Positions 43,978 to 53,896 are shown, counted from the first letter of the stretch. The stretch: 59,860 nt of DNA from Nevskia sp035651715 (GCA_035651715.1 DASRFD010000044.1:1-59860), one strand, 5' to 3'. Notes: generated by a model from the letters alone, not told the origin. Made by a program: numbers and translations.

Positions 43978-44211
43978 GCCTCTCCTCCGTGTGCCGGCCG
44001 TCGTTCGCGGCGGGCTTGTCGCGGACAATAGTAGTGCCTGGCGCGGCCGGCCAGGGGGCCGGCACGCCGGCGGGGCGGTCAGGCCCTGTTGACCCCATGC
44101 CGACCGCTGCGATCGAAACAGTAGTGCATTTTTTCCACCGGGACGGCGCGGCCGCCGCCGCATAATGCGCGGAGAGCGAGGCCTGCACCCGGCCCCGGAA
44201 CGGGGAAACCG

Positions 44212-44583
44212 TTGCATATTTCATCGCACATCCTGAGGCTGGCGCTGTTGCGGCTCTACGCCGAGGCCGGCGTGCGCGCCGGCGACTGGCTCAGCTTCGT
44301 CGAACTGGGGGAGCGCTGGACCGAAACCGGCCTGCGCGCCACCGACCTGCGCAGCGCCGTGGACCACATGGTGGAAGGCGGCGACCTGGTCGCCTCGGAG
44401 CGCGAGGACCAGCTCGGCTTCGCCCTCAGCGCCGGCGGTTACCGCGCCATGATGGAGCCCGGCGGCCCGCTGCAGAACACCTCGCTGGCCGACGACACCA
44501 CCCTGCTCAACGCCCGCTTCCGTCCGCACCGGGGCCTGGACACCGGGCTGCGGCGGCGGCAGGACGACAAGAGCCAGGGGTGA
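44212..44583 (+). CDS. Small winged-helix-like protein, paralogue 2
   Basis: 123 residues from a TTG start, chosen because the product then begins MHISSHILRLALLRLYAE, matching the paralogue at 33847. Shared features include GD, TGLRATDLRSAV, GDLVAS and DDTTLL. Predicted as helix-turn-helix with a wing; the tail is Arg-rich and diverges from the paralogue. The upstream region holds a GGGGAAA site. No function known. It points toward the OprB porin gene 222 bp downstream. Confidence 0.65.
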   Translation: MHISSHILRLALLRLYAEAGVRAGDWLSFVELGERWTETGLRATDLRSAVDHMVEGGDLVASEREDQLGFALSAGGYRAMMEPGGPLQNTSLADDTTLLNARFRPHRGLDTGLRRRQDDKSQG

Positions 44584-44805
44584 TTTCTCAAGACATCGTT
44601 CACCCTGCTTGACGCTGGAAGGCTGATCGGTATTGACCGACCAGCCGCCAGCTGAGGATGGGGATGCAGGTCCACAAGAATGCCCCGAACGACACCCCAG
44701 GGCCCGGCGCTGGCCGCGCGCCGCGGCGCGCACTAAAATCCCGCCGTGCCCGGCCGCTTGCCGGCGCGCCATCCCCTGCCACCACGCGCCCACCGCACCC
44801 AGGCC

Positions 44806-46131
44806 ATGTCCGCCGTCCGCACGCGCCGCATCGGCCTGTCTGCCGCGATCGTCCTGGGCCTCCTCGCCGGCACGGCGCGGGGCGAGGACGCGGCGGCGCC
44901 GGAGCGCTGGAGCCTGCACGGGCAGTTCACCAGCGTCACCCAGTACCACCCGGACTTCCATTCGCCTTACGCCGGCCCCAACAGCCTGGCCGGCGAAAGC
45001 CACGACGACCAGACCAATGACCTGACCCTGTACGCCGGCCTGGGGCTGTGGCCCGGCGGCGCCTTCTATCTCAATCCCGAGGTGGACCAGGGCTACGGCC
45101 TGAGCGACACCCTCGGCCTGGCCGGCTTCTCCAGCGGCGAGGCCTACAAGGTCGGCTCGTCCTCGCCTTATGCGCGCCTGCACCGCGCCTTCTTCCGCCA
45201 GGTGTTCGACCTCGGCGGCGAGCGCCAGGTGCTGGCGCCCGACGCCAACCAGCTCGGCGGCGCGCGCACCGCCGACAACCTGACGCTGAGCCTGGGCAAG
45301 TTGTCGGTGGTGGACATCTTCGATACCAACCAGTATGCGCACGACCCGCGCGGCGACTTCCTCAACTGGGCGGTGATCGACGCCGGCGCCTTCGACTACG
45401 CCGCCGACTCCTGGGGCTACTCCTATGGCGCGGCGGCGGAATGGAGCCGGGCCTGGTGGACCCTGCGCGCCGGCGGCTTCGCCCTGTCGCGCCAGCCGAA
45501 CGAGCGCGAGCTGCAGCGCGACTTCGCGCAGTTCGAGCTGGTGGCGGAGCTGGAGGAGCGGCACACGCTGTACGGCCGCGACGGCAAGCTCAAGCTGCTC
45601 GGCTTCCTCAACCGCGGCCGCATGGCGGACTACGCCGAGGCGCTCGCCGCCGCCGCCGGCGCGGCGCCGGACGTGAGCCAGGTGCGCCGCTACCGCTCCC
45701 GCCCCGGGCTGGCGCTGAACCTGGAGCAGGCGCTGGCGCCGGACCTCGGCGCCTTCCTGCGTGCCAGCCTCAACGACGGCGGCAAGGAAGCCTACGAATT
45801 CACCGAGATCAACCGCTCGGTCTCGGCCGGGCTGTCGCTGAACGGCGGACGCTGGAGCCGCCCCGGCGACACCGTCGGCCTGGCGGTGGTGGCGAACGGC
45901 CTGTCCGCCCCGGCGCGCGCCTACCTCGACGCCGGCGGCCTCGGCATCCTGATCGGCGACGGCCGCCTGCCGGACTACGGCCTGGAAAAGGTCGCCGAGA
46001 CCTACTACTCGCTGCAGCTGCTGAAGCCGCTGGCGCTGAGCGTGGACTACCAGTACATCGACCACCCCGCCTACAACCGCGACCGCGGGCCGGTGTCGGT
46101 ATTCGGCCTGCGGCTGCACCTGGCGCTGTAG
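44806..46131 (+). CDS. OprB-type carbohydrate-selective porin
   Basis: 441 residues. A signal peptide ends near GTARGE. The barrel has the OprB pattern: WSLHGQFTSVTQYHPDF at the start, AFYLNPEVDQGYGLSDTLGLAGFSSGEAYK in two parts, LSLGKLSVVDIFDTNQYAHDPRGDFLNW, GYSYGAAAEW, and the final Phe-like strand GLRLHLAL. It forms a passive pore for sugars in the outer membrane. It is not linked to the pentose locus and no AraC-type site was seen upstream. Confidence 0.9.
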   Translation: MSAVRTRRIGLSAAIVLGLLAGTARGEDAAAPERWSLHGQFTSVTQYHPDFHSPYAGPNSLAGESHDDQTNDLTLYAGLGLWPGGAFYLNPEVDQGYGLSDTLGLAGFSSGEAYKVGSSSPYARLHRAFFRQVFDLGGERQVLAPDANQLGGARTADNLTLSLGKLSVVDIFDTNQYAHDPRGDFLNWAVIDAGAFDYAADSWGYSYGAAAEWSRAWWTLRAGGFALSRQPNERELQRDFAQFELVAELEERHTLYGRDGKLKLLGFLNRGRMADYAEALAAAAGAAPDVSQVRRYRSRPGLALNLEQALAPDLGAFLRASLNDGGKEAYEFTEINRSVSAGLSLNGGRWSRPGDTVGLAVVANGLSAPARAYLDAGGLGILIGDGRLPDYGLEKVAETYYSLQLLKPLALSVDYQYIDHPAYNRDRGPVSVFGLRLHLAL

Positions 46132-46144
46132 GCGCCTTGGGAAC

Positions 46145-46507
46145 CTAGCTGGACGACAGCACGAAGGTGTTGCCGTCGGGATCGCGGAACTTGGCGAAGG
46201 TGCCCCAGGGCTGCCGGGTCGGCGGCTGCACGAACTCCACGCCGCGCTGGCTCAGCTGGCGCCAGGTGGCCTCGACGTTGTCGCAGGCCATCGAGCCGTT
46301 GAAGAACGTGCCGATGCGGTCCTCGTGGCCCTCCGGCGTGAACAGCACCACGCGCGTCTGCGAGTGGGCGATGCGCATCTCGATCCAGCGCTGCGCGCCC
46401 ATCGGCTGATCGGTCGCCACCTCGAAACCGAGCTTCTCCGTGTAGAACCGCAGCGCTCGCTCCTGGTCGCGGACCGGGATGCCGACGAATTTCATGTGCG
46501 TGATCAT
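46145..46507 (-). CDS. VOC (glyoxalase/bleomycin-resistance fold) family protein
   Basis: 120 residues with the paired beta-alpha-beta-beta-beta motifs of the VOC fold: KFVGIPVRDQERALRFYTEK, LGFEVATD, IEMRIAH, then FNGSMACDNVEATWRQLSQ and KFRDPDGNTFVLS. The start MITHMKFVG follows GGAGAG; longer in-frame extensions are unsupported. Family members range from lyases to resistance and dioxygenase proteins; the substrate is unknown. Divergent from the HTH gene at 46598. Confidence 0.88.
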   Translation of the reverse strand: MITHMKFVGIPVRDQERALRFYTEKLGFEVATDQPMGAQRWIEMRIAHSQTRVVLFTPEGHEDRIGTFFNGSMACDNVEATWRQLSQRGVEFVQPPTRQPWGTFAKFRDPDGNTFVLSSS

Positions 46508-46597
46508 GGACTCTCCTCGGGCGGGCTCGCCCGGCGCCGCCATGGTACAAAGCCCGGGCGCTCCGGGGTACCGATCATTGCTATAGTGTTTATCGCT

Positions 46598-46894
46598 ATG
46601 GCCAGGATCGAGCTGGAGCCTTACGTGCTGGACGTGTTGATGCCCGATCTGGTCGGGCACGACAAGCGCCCGGCCGCTTTCGTCGTCTACCTGTACCTGC
46701 TCGGCGCCGCCGCGCGCCTGCGCCGCGACCGCGTCGGCGCCAGCCTGCAGACCATCGCCAGCCGCACCGGCCTGTCCAAGTCCACGGTGCAGGTGGCGTT
46801 GCGCCACCTCGCCCGGCGCGGCCTGGTCGACAGCAGCGTGCGCGCCACCACGGGCGAGCCGGTGCGCCGCGTGCTGCGGCCCTGGGTGCGCTGA
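46598..46894 (+). CDS. Small helix-turn-helix protein
   Basis: 98 residues. ASLQTIASRTGLSKSTVQVA is a clear HTH, followed by RHLARRGLVD and the basic end RRVLRPWVR, a winged-helix layout like GntR/MarR-type or replication-initiator domains without an effector domain. A TATAGT element at 46583 may be its -10. It is divergent from the VOC gene, so it may act on the shared 90-bp region. Confidence 0.7.
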   Translation: MARIELEPYVLDVLMPDLVGHDKRPAAFVVYLYLLGAAARLRRDRVGASLQTIASRTGLSKSTVQVALRHLARRGLVDSSVRATTGEPVRRVLRPWVR

Positions 46895-46997
46895 GCGGTC
46901 ACCGCCCTGCTCCCGCCGCGCGGGAAGGGTGCGGCTGCGCTGCCTGATTCCCGGCGCCGGCCGAAAGCCGGCCGGCACGAGGACCGCACGCCGATCC

Positions 46998-47075
46998 TCA
47001 GATGACGTGGAACAGGTAGAGCAGGATGATGACGGGCAACGGGATGCCAAGTACCCACAGCAGTACGCCGCGCAT
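46998..47075 (-). CDS. 25-residue hydrophobic membrane peptide
   Basis: MRGVLLWVLGIPLPVIILLY continues with five more residues and stops. It is essentially one membrane helix. A GGAGGAGAG ribosome site is well placed before the ATG. Small peptides of this look occur widely in Proteobacteria as unnamed proteins. Confidence 0.6.
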   Translation of the reverse strand: MRGVLLWVLGIPLPVIILLYLFHVI

Positions 47076-47212
47076 GGCTCTCCTCCATCGGCCTTGGCGG
47101 CCGTTTTGCGGCGCGCCTTCCTGGCGCGCCTGAAGGTTGGACCGCGCGGCAGTACGGCAAAGTTCCGGCCGGGCCCGGGGCCCCTGCCCCGCGCGGAGCA
47201 GGGGCGCCCGGC

Positions 47213-48244
47213 TTACCAGGCGGTCGGCTTGGGATTGCGCGCGTCGAAGTCCATCTGGTGCCAGTACGGATACACCGGCGTCTGGCGGCTGGCCTCGTCG
47301 AGCAGCGCGATGTCCTCGGCGGAGAGCTTCCAGCCGACCGCGCCGAGGTTCTGCTTGAGCTGCGCCTCGTCGCGCGCGCCGATGACGATGTTGCACACCG
47401 TGGGCCGCTGCAGCAGCCAGTTCAGGGCGACCTGGGCCACGGTCTTGCCCAGGCGCTTGGCCACCTCGTCGAGCGCGTCCACCACCGTGTAGAGGTATTC
47501 GTCGTCGACGACGGGGCCGCCGGCCGCGCCGCCGGAGGCGATGCGGCCGCTCTTGATCTCCTGGCCGCGGCGGATCTTGCCGGTGAGGCGGCCCCAGCCG
47601 AGCGGGCTCCACACCATCAGCCCCACGCCCTGGTCCAGGCCCAGCGGCATCAGCTCCCACTCGTAGTGGCGGCCGATCAGCGAGTAGTAGCCCTGGTAGA
47701 CGACGTAGCGGGCCAGGCCGTGCTTCTCCGACGCGGCCAGCGCCTTCATCAGGTGCCAGCCGGAGAAGTTGGAGGCGCCGATGTAGCCGATCTTGCCGGC
47801 GGTGATGAGGTCGTCGAGCGCGCGCAGCGTCTCCTCCACCGGCGTCAGCGCGTCGAAGCCGTGCATGAAGTAGAGGTCGATGTGGTCGGTGCCCAGGCGC
47901 CTGAGGCTGGCCTCGCAGGCGCGCACCAGGTGGTGGCGCGAAGAGCCCAGGTCGTTGGGTCCGCGGCCGGTGGCGAAGGTGGCCTTGCTGGCGATCAGCA
48001 CCTTGTCGCGGCGGCCCTTGAGCGCCTTGCCGAGGATTTCCTCGGAGGCGCCCTCGGAATAGATGTCGGCGGTGTCGAAGAAGTTCAGGCCGTGGTCGAG
48101 GCACACGTCGACCATGCGCGTGGCCTCGTCGGCCTGGGTCTGGCCCCAGCGCTGGAAGAATTCGTTGCTGCCGCCGAAGGTGCCGGTGCCAAGGCTCAGT
48201 ACGGGGACCATGAGGCCGGAGCGGCCGAGCTGACGGTGTTCCAT
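47213..48244 (-). CDS. Aldo/keto reductase
   Basis: 343 residues of the (beta/alpha)8 AKR fold, YajO/Kv-beta-like. The catalytic Asp and Tyr lie in FFDTADIYSEG, the Lys in VLIASKATF, and the His in HIDLYFMHGFD. The NADPH-binding end contains VCNIVIGARDEAQLKQNL. It reduces aldehydes or ketones with NADPH. Monocistronic; a GC-rich hairpin without a clear T run lies just past the stop (about 47170-47210). Confidence 0.92.
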   Translation of the reverse strand: MEHRQLGRSGLMVPVLSLGTGTFGGSNEFFQRWGQTQADEATRMVDVCLDHGLNFFDTADIYSEGASEEILGKALKGRRDKVLIASKATFATGRGPNDLGSSRHHLVRACEASLRRLGTDHIDLYFMHGFDALTPVEETLRALDDLITAGKIGYIGASNFSGWHLMKALAASEKHGLARYVVYQGYYSLIGRHYEWELMPLGLDQGVGLMVWSPLGWGRLTGKIRRGQEIKSGRIASGGAAGGPVVDDEYLYTVVDALDEVAKRLGKTVAQVALNWLLQRPTVCNIVIGARDEAQLKQNLGAVGWKLSAEDIALLDEASRQTPVYPYWHQMDFDARNPKPTAW

Positions 48245-48332
48245 GAGTAGCTCCTGCGTGGGGGGATATGCCGCATTATTCCGATTCCCATCGGTTGCGT
48301 CATGCAGGAAGTCGCGCCGGCCGCGGGGCGCG

Positions 48333-49829
48333 CTATGGCGTCGGCGAAATCACCGGGTCCGGCGGCGCGCCCTGGCAGGCGCCGAGGCCGAGCGTGGCCA
48401 TCGCCGGCGCGGCCAGCGCCGGCGGCGTCAGGAAGGCCGGCGGCGCGGCAAGGTCGAGGAAGTCGAGCAGGGTGTTGGCCTGGGCGTCGCGGTAGGTCAG
48501 CGCCGGCAGGTTCCACTTCGCCGCGATGGTGGCGATGATCGAGGTGTGGTCGTGCATCACGTCGGTCACGGCGTTGGGCTTGCTGTAAGGCGAGACCACC
48601 ACGGTCGGCACGCGCAAGCCGGTGATGTCGTAGCCGCCGGGGATATCGGACGGGCCCAGGTCCGGCGGGATGTCGTCGGGCCTGGCCACCCGTGCCGGCG
48701 GCACATGGTCGTAGTAGCCGCCGTGCTCGTCGTAGGTCCACACCAGCAGGGTGCGCGACCAGTTGGGCGAGGCCATCACCGCCTGCACCACGCCGGCGAC
48801 GAAGGCTTCGCCCAGCGCGACGTCGTCCGGGTTCTCCTCCGAGCCGCCCTGGGCATTGACCTTGGTGTTGAGGCTGTTGATCAGATCGACCACCTCGGCC
48901 GGCAGGCCGGGAATCTTGCCGGCCACGCCGTTGAGCGCGTCGAACAGCGGCGAGCCGACGGTGCTGACGATGTTGAATTCCGGATCGACGAAGGACACCG
49001 CCGGCAGGGTGCCGGCGGCGCAGTCGGCGAAGAACTGGGCGATGGTGGCGAAATTCTGCGGATGGTTCTCCAGCGTCTGCGGCACGATCGCCAGCGCCGG
49101 CAGGTCGGTGAAGTAGCTGCGCCAGCTCACGCCGTACCTGCTCATCATGTCCATCAGGGTGCCGTTGGCCGGCGGCGGCATCGAGAAGGTCGAGGAGTCG
49201 GTGGAGATCATGCCCTGCGCCGTGCCGGCGTAGAGGAAGCGGCGGTTGGGATAGGTCTGGCACGGCGCCGAGGCGAAGCAGCGGTTGCCGAGGCAGAAGG
49301 TCCTGGCCAGCGAGTAGTAGAACGGCAGGTCGCCCTCGTCCCAGTAGCCCATGGCGCTGGTCGAGGTGGCGGCGAAGCCGTCCATGCGGTTGCCGTCGAT
49401 CTGCTTGTGGGTGCTGTTCCAATTCTGCGTCACGCTGCCCGGCTGGCAGGTGCCCTGCAGGTGGAACGCGTGCTGGTAGCCGCCCTGCAGCGGGTTGGAA
49501 TTGGCCGGCACGCCCTTGCCGTCGAAGCGGAAGCCCTCGGCCCGCGGCTGGCCGCGCAGCGGCAGCATGCCGAAGTAGTTGTCGAAGGAGTGGTTCTCCA
49601 TCATCACTACCACGACGTGGTCGAACGGCAGCGCGGTGTCGGCGGTGCCGGCGGCCTTGCCCGGGTCGGGCAGCGAGTTGGGGCCGCGCGAGGACGGCGG
49701 CGGCCCGGCGCTGAAGCCGGCGTCCACCGGCTCGCTGCCGGTGCAGGCGGTGAGGCCGCGGGTGGCGGCGAGCACGGCGGCGGCGGCCGAACCCTGCAGC
49801 AGGGTGCGGCGCTTGATGCTGTCGATCAT
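48333..49829 (-). CDS. Tat-exported phosphoesterase (phospholipase C / acid phosphatase family)
   Basis: 498 residues. The N-terminus MIDSIKRRTLLQGSAAAAVL has the twin-arginine signal. HVVVVMMENHSFDNYFG is the family signature with metal-binding Glu, Asn and Asp, WTYDEHGGYYDHVPP gives further Asp, Glu and His ligands, and VMHDHTSIIATIAAKW is the C-terminal family motif. It hydrolyses phosphate esters, perhaps phospholipids, outside the inner membrane. The start at 49829 is chosen for the Tat signal. Confidence 0.92.
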   Translation of the reverse strand: MIDSIKRRTLLQGSAAAAVLAATRGLTACTGSEPVDAGFSAGPPPSSRGPNSLPDPGKAAGTADTALPFDHVVVVMMENHSFDNYFGMLPLRGQPRAEGFRFDGKGVPANSNPLQGGYQHAFHLQGTCQPGSVTQNWNSTHKQIDGNRMDGFAATSTSAMGYWDEGDLPFYYSLARTFCLGNRCFASAPCQTYPNRRFLYAGTAQGMISTDSSTFSMPPPANGTLMDMMSRYGVSWRSYFTDLPALAIVPQTLENHPQNFATIAQFFADCAAGTLPAVSFVDPEFNIVSTVGSPLFDALNGVAGKIPGLPAEVVDLINSLNTKVNAQGGSEENPDDVALGEAFVAGVVQAVMASPNWSRTLLVWTYDEHGGYYDHVPPARVARPDDIPPDLGPSDIPGGYDITGLRVPTVVVSPYSKPNAVTDVMHDHTSIIATIAAKWNLPALTYRDAQANTLLDFLDLAAPPAFLTPPALAAPAMATLGLGACQGAPPDPVISPTP

Positions 49830-49973
49830 CGTGGAGTCCCTGAAGGTGTTGTGCTGCGGCCGACTATAGCCATAGTCGATCACGATCCGGTGACGAACGA
49901 CAGGGCTTGAATTGCCTAACCGGCACGGGCGGAAACGCGGACCGGCCCGCCCCCCGCGAGCCCGCAGCGGAAC

Positions 49974-52900
49974 TCAGGCGGCCAGCGCCGCCTCGATCTT
50001 CGCCGGCGTCGGCGAGCCTTCGGCGCGCAGCTCCTGCGCGAACTGGGCGATGCGCCATTCCTCGATGATCCAGCGCGCCGGGTGGAATGGCCCGGGCAGG
50101 CGTGCGGTGAGCGCCGCGATCGGCCGGGTCGCGTCGATGTCGCGCTGCGGCTTGTGCGGCAGGCGGTCGAGGCGGATCGCGGCGGCCTTGAGGTACAGGG
50201 CGATGCGGCGCCACTGCGGCTCGGGGATCGCGGCGATGAAGCCGGGGGCGAACAGGCCTTGCAGCTGCGCGCGCAGGTCGGCGCCGGCATGCGGCCAGCT
50301 CTTCTCGATGGGGCCGAGGCGCTGGCGCAGCGCCATTGCCGCGTTGAGCCAGTTGCAGACGTCGTCGAGCCGCGCCGCCGCCTCGCGGCCGAACTCGCCG
50401 CGCCGCTCCAGCGCGGCGTCGAAGGCGGCGCAGTCGCGGATCGCCGCCGGGGTCCAGCAGGCCTGGGCGGCGCGCGCCGCGACCTGCTGCGCCAGGGCCT
50501 CGGCGCCGAGCCCGGTCTGCGCCAGGCCGATGCCGAGGCGGGACCGGGCGGTCCTGGCGAGGTCGCGCATGCGGTCGGCGACGCGCGACAGCAGCAGCGC
50601 CTGCGCGCCCACGGCGTGCGCCTGCCGCGCCGCCGGCGCCGACTCGAACAGGCGCAGCGCTACCTTGCCGTCCTCCGCGCTCAGCGCGGGATAGGCGCGC
50701 GCGCCGGCGACTTCGACCGCGTCCGGCAGCGCGCCGAAGTCCCAGTCCGCCACCTGCTCGCGGGTCCAGCGCCCGGCCTCCTCGCTGGCCGCGGCGCGGC
50801 GCAGCAGTTCGCCGCGCACCGCGCCGCCGTGGCGGCGCTGCAGCTCGGGCAGGCTGCCGGCCTGGTCGACGGCCTTGCCCTGCGCATCCTCCAGCACCAG
50901 GCGCGGCAGCAGGTGCGCCTCCAGCCGCTCGGGGCTGAAATCGGCGGGGCTCAGCTTCACCCCGTTCATCTCGGCGAAGCGCGCGCAGACCGCCTCCAGC
51001 AGCCCGCCCCGCTGCGGGTCGGTGCTGGCGGCGATGGCGCGGGCATACTCGGCCGCCGGCGTACACAGGCGCCGCAATGCCATCGGCAGGGTGCGGATCA
51101 GGGCCTCGATCTTGGCCGGCAGCAGGCCCGGCACCAGCCAGTCGAAGCGCTCGGCCGGCAGCGCGAACAGCTGCGCCATCGGGATGTGGAAGCTGACGCC
51201 GTCCTGCTCCTCGCCCGGCGCGTGCGAATAGCTCAGGCGGATGCGCTGGCCGGCGAGCCGCAGGTGGTCCGGGAACAGCGCGGCGACGTCGGTGTTGGCG
51301 CCGGCCTTGACCACGTCGGCCTCGCGCATGCGCAGCTCCGCCGCGGCCGGCGCGCCCGGCCGCTGCTGCGCGCGCAGCCAGCGGTTGAGGCCGGCGCTGG
51401 TGCACACGTCCGCCGGGATGCGCGCGTCGTAGAAGGCGTACAGCTGGGCCTCGTCGCCGAGCAGGTCGGGCCGGCGCAGCCGCGCCTCCTTCTCCTTCAC
51501 GTTCTCGATCAGGGCCAGGTTCTTTTCCAGGAACGGCGGCGGCTGCGGCATGTCGCCGCGCACCAGCCCTTCCGTGATGAAGATGCGGCGCGCCGCTTCC
51601 GGCTCGTCGGAGCCGTAGTGCCGGGCGCGGCGCAGCAGCTGCATGCCGAACAGGCTCAGGGTCTCCATCGCCGTGACCTCGCCGCGCTGCGGGTTCCACG
51701 CCGGGTCCTGCAGCACGCTTTTCACCAGGTGCGGCGCCACCTCGGCCAGCCAGGCCGGCTCGATCGCGGCGTTGACGCGGGCGAACAGCTGGCTGGTCTG
51801 CGCCAGCTGCGCGCTCATCAGCCAGGGCGGCGCCTTCTTCGCCAGCACCGAGCCCGGGAAGATGCGGAAGCGGCGGCCGCGCGGACCGTTGTACTCCTGC
51901 CGGCCCTCGCCCGCTTGCGGCGCCTTCTGGCCGATGTGGTCGACCAGGCCGGCCAGCAGCGCCTTGTGGATCGGCGCGTAGAGCCGGTCCAGCTCCTCCG
52001 GCGTGGCCGGCTGCTCCGCCTTCGGCTCGCCGCGCTCGCGCGGCGCCAGCAGGTCGGCGATCTGCCGGTACACCGACTCCCATTCCTCCATGCGCAGGTA
52101 GGAGACGTAGTTCTCCTGGCAGCGGCGCCGCAGCTGGCGGTTGGACAGCTCCCCGCTCCACTGCTGCCAGTGCCGCCACAGCTGCAGCAGCGACAGGAAG
52201 TCCGACCTGGGATGCTGCCACTGGGCGTGCTTCGCCCGCGCCTGCGCCTGCGCGTCCGGCGGCACCTCGTGCGGATCCTGCACCGACAGCGCCGCGGCCA
52301 GCACCCAGACCTGCTCGGCGCAGACCGTGGCCTCGCGCCCGGCCAGGGCGATGCGGGCGATGCGCGGGTCCAGCGGCAGGCGCCCCAGCTCGCGGCCCAG
52401 CGGCGTCAGGCGGCGCTCCTCGTCCAGCGCGCCGAGGGTCTGCAGCAGGCGGTAGCCCTCGGCGACGTGGCGGCCTTCCGGCGGGTCGAGCCAGGGGAAC
52501 TCGTCGACGTCGCCCAGGCCCAGCGCCGCCATCTGCAGGATCACGCCGGCCAGGTTGGCGCGCAGGATCTCCGGGTCGCTGAAGGCGGGGCGCTGCGCGA
52601 AATCGTCCTCGGCATAGAGCCGCAGCGCCACGCCGGGGCCGACGCGGCCGCAGCGGCCGGAGCGCTGGTTGGCCGCCGCCTGCGCGATCGGTTCGATGTG
52701 CAGCTGCTGCACGCCCAGGCGCGGCGAGTAGCGGTTGATGCGCGCGGTGCCGGTATCGACGACGTAGCGGATGCCGGGCACCGTCACCGAGGTCTCGGCG
52801 ACGTTGGTCGACAGCACGATGCGCGGCGCGCCGCGGGAGGAGAAGACCCGGTCCTGCTTCTCCGCCGGCAGGCGCGAGTACAGCGGCAGCACCTCGGCGC

Positions 52901-53834
52901 GCGGGAAGCGGCCGGGCAGCGAGCGCGCCAGCTCGTTGATCTCGCGCTCGCCGGGCAGGAACACCAGCGTGTCCCCCACCCGCCCGCCGCGCCACAGCTC
53001 CTCGATGCCGTCGCCGACCTGCTGCTCCAGGTCGTAGTCCTCGTCCGGCGCGCGGTAGCGCAGCTCCACCGGGTAGGTGCGCCCCTCCACCGCCAGGACC
53101 GGCGCCGGCGTGCCGTCGGCGCCGGCGAAGTGGCGCGCCAGCTTGTCCGGGTCGAGCGTGGCCGAGGTGATGATCAGCTTCAGCTCCGGCCGGCGCGGCA
53201 GCAGGCGCTTGAGCCAGCCGAGCAGGAAGTCGATGTTGAGGCTGCGCTCGTGGGCCTCGTCGATGATCAGGGTGTCGTAGGCGCGCAGTTCGCGGTCGCG
53301 CTGCAGCTCGGCCAGCAGGATGCCGTCGGTCATCAGCTTGACCAGGGAGCGCTCCGACACGCGCCGGTCGAAGCGCGTCTCGAAGCCGACCAGCTCGCCC
53401 AGCGGGCTGTCCAGCTCCTGGGCGATGCGCCGCGCCACGCTGCGCGCCGCCAGGCGCCGCGGCTGGGTGTGGCCGATCAGGCCGCGCAGCCCGCGCCCCA
53501 GCTCGAGGCACAGCTTGGGCAGCTGGGTGGTCTTGCCCGAGCCGGTCTCGCCGCAGATCACCACCACCTGGTGCGCGCGGATCGCCGCCAGCAGCTGGTC
53601 CCTGGCCTGGACCACCGGCAGGTTTTCCGGCCAGGCGATCGCGGCCGGCCGCAGGCGGGCGCGGTTCTCCGCCGCCAGCGCGGCCTTTTCCAGGTCGCGG
53701 GCGTAGCGGGCGAAGTCGAAGCGGGGGTTGCGGCGCGCGCCGTCGAGCTGGCGGCGCAGGCGCTCGGCGTCGGCCAGCAGCAGGCTGCCGCTGAGCTGGT
53801 CGAACCGCGCCTGGACTTCGGGGAGGGAGCTCAC
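49974..53834 (-). CDS. hrpA: ATP-dependent RNA helicase HrpA
   Basis: 1286 residues, the usual HrpA length, GTG start. DEAH-box motifs in order: GETGSGKTTQLPKLCLELG (I), TQPRRLAARSVA (Ia), LIIDEAHERSLN (II), IITSATLD (III), and QRSGRCGRVGPG (VI). HA2, OB-fold and the long DUF3418 C-terminal domain follow (FERPELEAHLLP-like part near ERLEAHLLPRLVLED). In related bacteria HrpA resolves stalled ribosomes and processes mRNA. Divergent from pssA with a 62-bp gap. Confidence 0.97.
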   Translation of the reverse strand: MSSLPEVQARFDQLSGSLLLADAERLRRQLDGARRNPRFDFARYARDLEKAALAAENRARLRPAAIAWPENLPVVQARDQLLAAIRAHQVVVICGETGSGKTTQLPKLCLELGRGLRGLIGHTQPRRLAARSVARRIAQELDSPLGELVGFETRFDRRVSERSLVKLMTDGILLAELQRDRELRAYDTLIIDEAHERSLNIDFLLGWLKRLLPRRPELKLIITSATLDPDKLARHFAGADGTPAPVLAVEGRTYPVELRYRAPDEDYDLEQQVGDGIEELWRGGRVGDTLVFLPGEREINELARSLPGRFPRAEVLPLYSRLPAEKQDRVFSSRGAPRIVLSTNVAETSVTVPGIRYVVDTGTARINRYSPRLGVQQLHIEPIAQAAANQRSGRCGRVGPGVALRLYAEDDFAQRPAFSDPEILRANLAGVILQMAALGLGDVDEFPWLDPPEGRHVAEGYRLLQTLGALDEERRLTPLGRELGRLPLDPRIARIALAGREATVCAEQVWVLAAALSVQDPHEVPPDAQAQARAKHAQWQHPRSDFLSLLQLWRHWQQWSGELSNRQLRRRCQENYVSYLRMEEWESVYRQIADLLAPRERGEPKAEQPATPEELDRLYAPIHKALLAGLVDHIGQKAPQAGEGRQEYNGPRGRRFRIFPGSVLAKKAPPWLMSAQLAQTSQLFARVNAAIEPAWLAEVAPHLVKSVLQDPAWNPQRGEVTAMETLSLFGMQLLRRARHYGSDEPEAARRIFITEGLVRGDMPQPPPFLEKNLALIENVKEKEARLRRPDLLGDEAQLYAFYDARIPADVCTSAGLNRWLRAQQRPGAPAAAELRMREADVVKAGANTDVAALFPDHLRLAGQRIRLSYSHAPGEEQDGVSFHIPMAQLFALPAERFDWLVPGLLPAKIEALIRTLPMALRRLCTPAAEYARAIAASTDPQRGGLLEAVCARFAEMNGVKLSPADFSPERLEAHLLPRLVLEDAQGKAVDQAGSLPELQRRHGGAVRGELLRRAAASEEAGRWTREQVADWDFGALPDAVEVAGARAYPALSAEDGKVALRLFESAPAARQAHAVGAQALLLSRVADRMRDLARTARSRLGIGLAQTGLGAEALAQQVAARAAQACWTPAAIRDCAAFDAALERRGEFGREAAARLDDVCNWLNAAMALRQRLGPIEKSWPHAGADLRAQLQGLFAPGFIAAIPEPQWRRIALYLKAAAIRLDRLPHKPQRDIDATRPIAALTARLPGPFHPARWIIEEWRIAQFAQELRAEGSPTPAKIEAALAA

Positions 53835-53896
53835 TGCGGTCAGCCGTAAAAATGGCCGCTATGATACCGGCTGCGACAGGGAGCCACGAAAAAACC

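Noticed and set aside
50082..53849. 1255-residue plus-strand open frame opposite hrpA
   Set aside because: Antisense to a textbook DEAH helicase; no motifs of its own.
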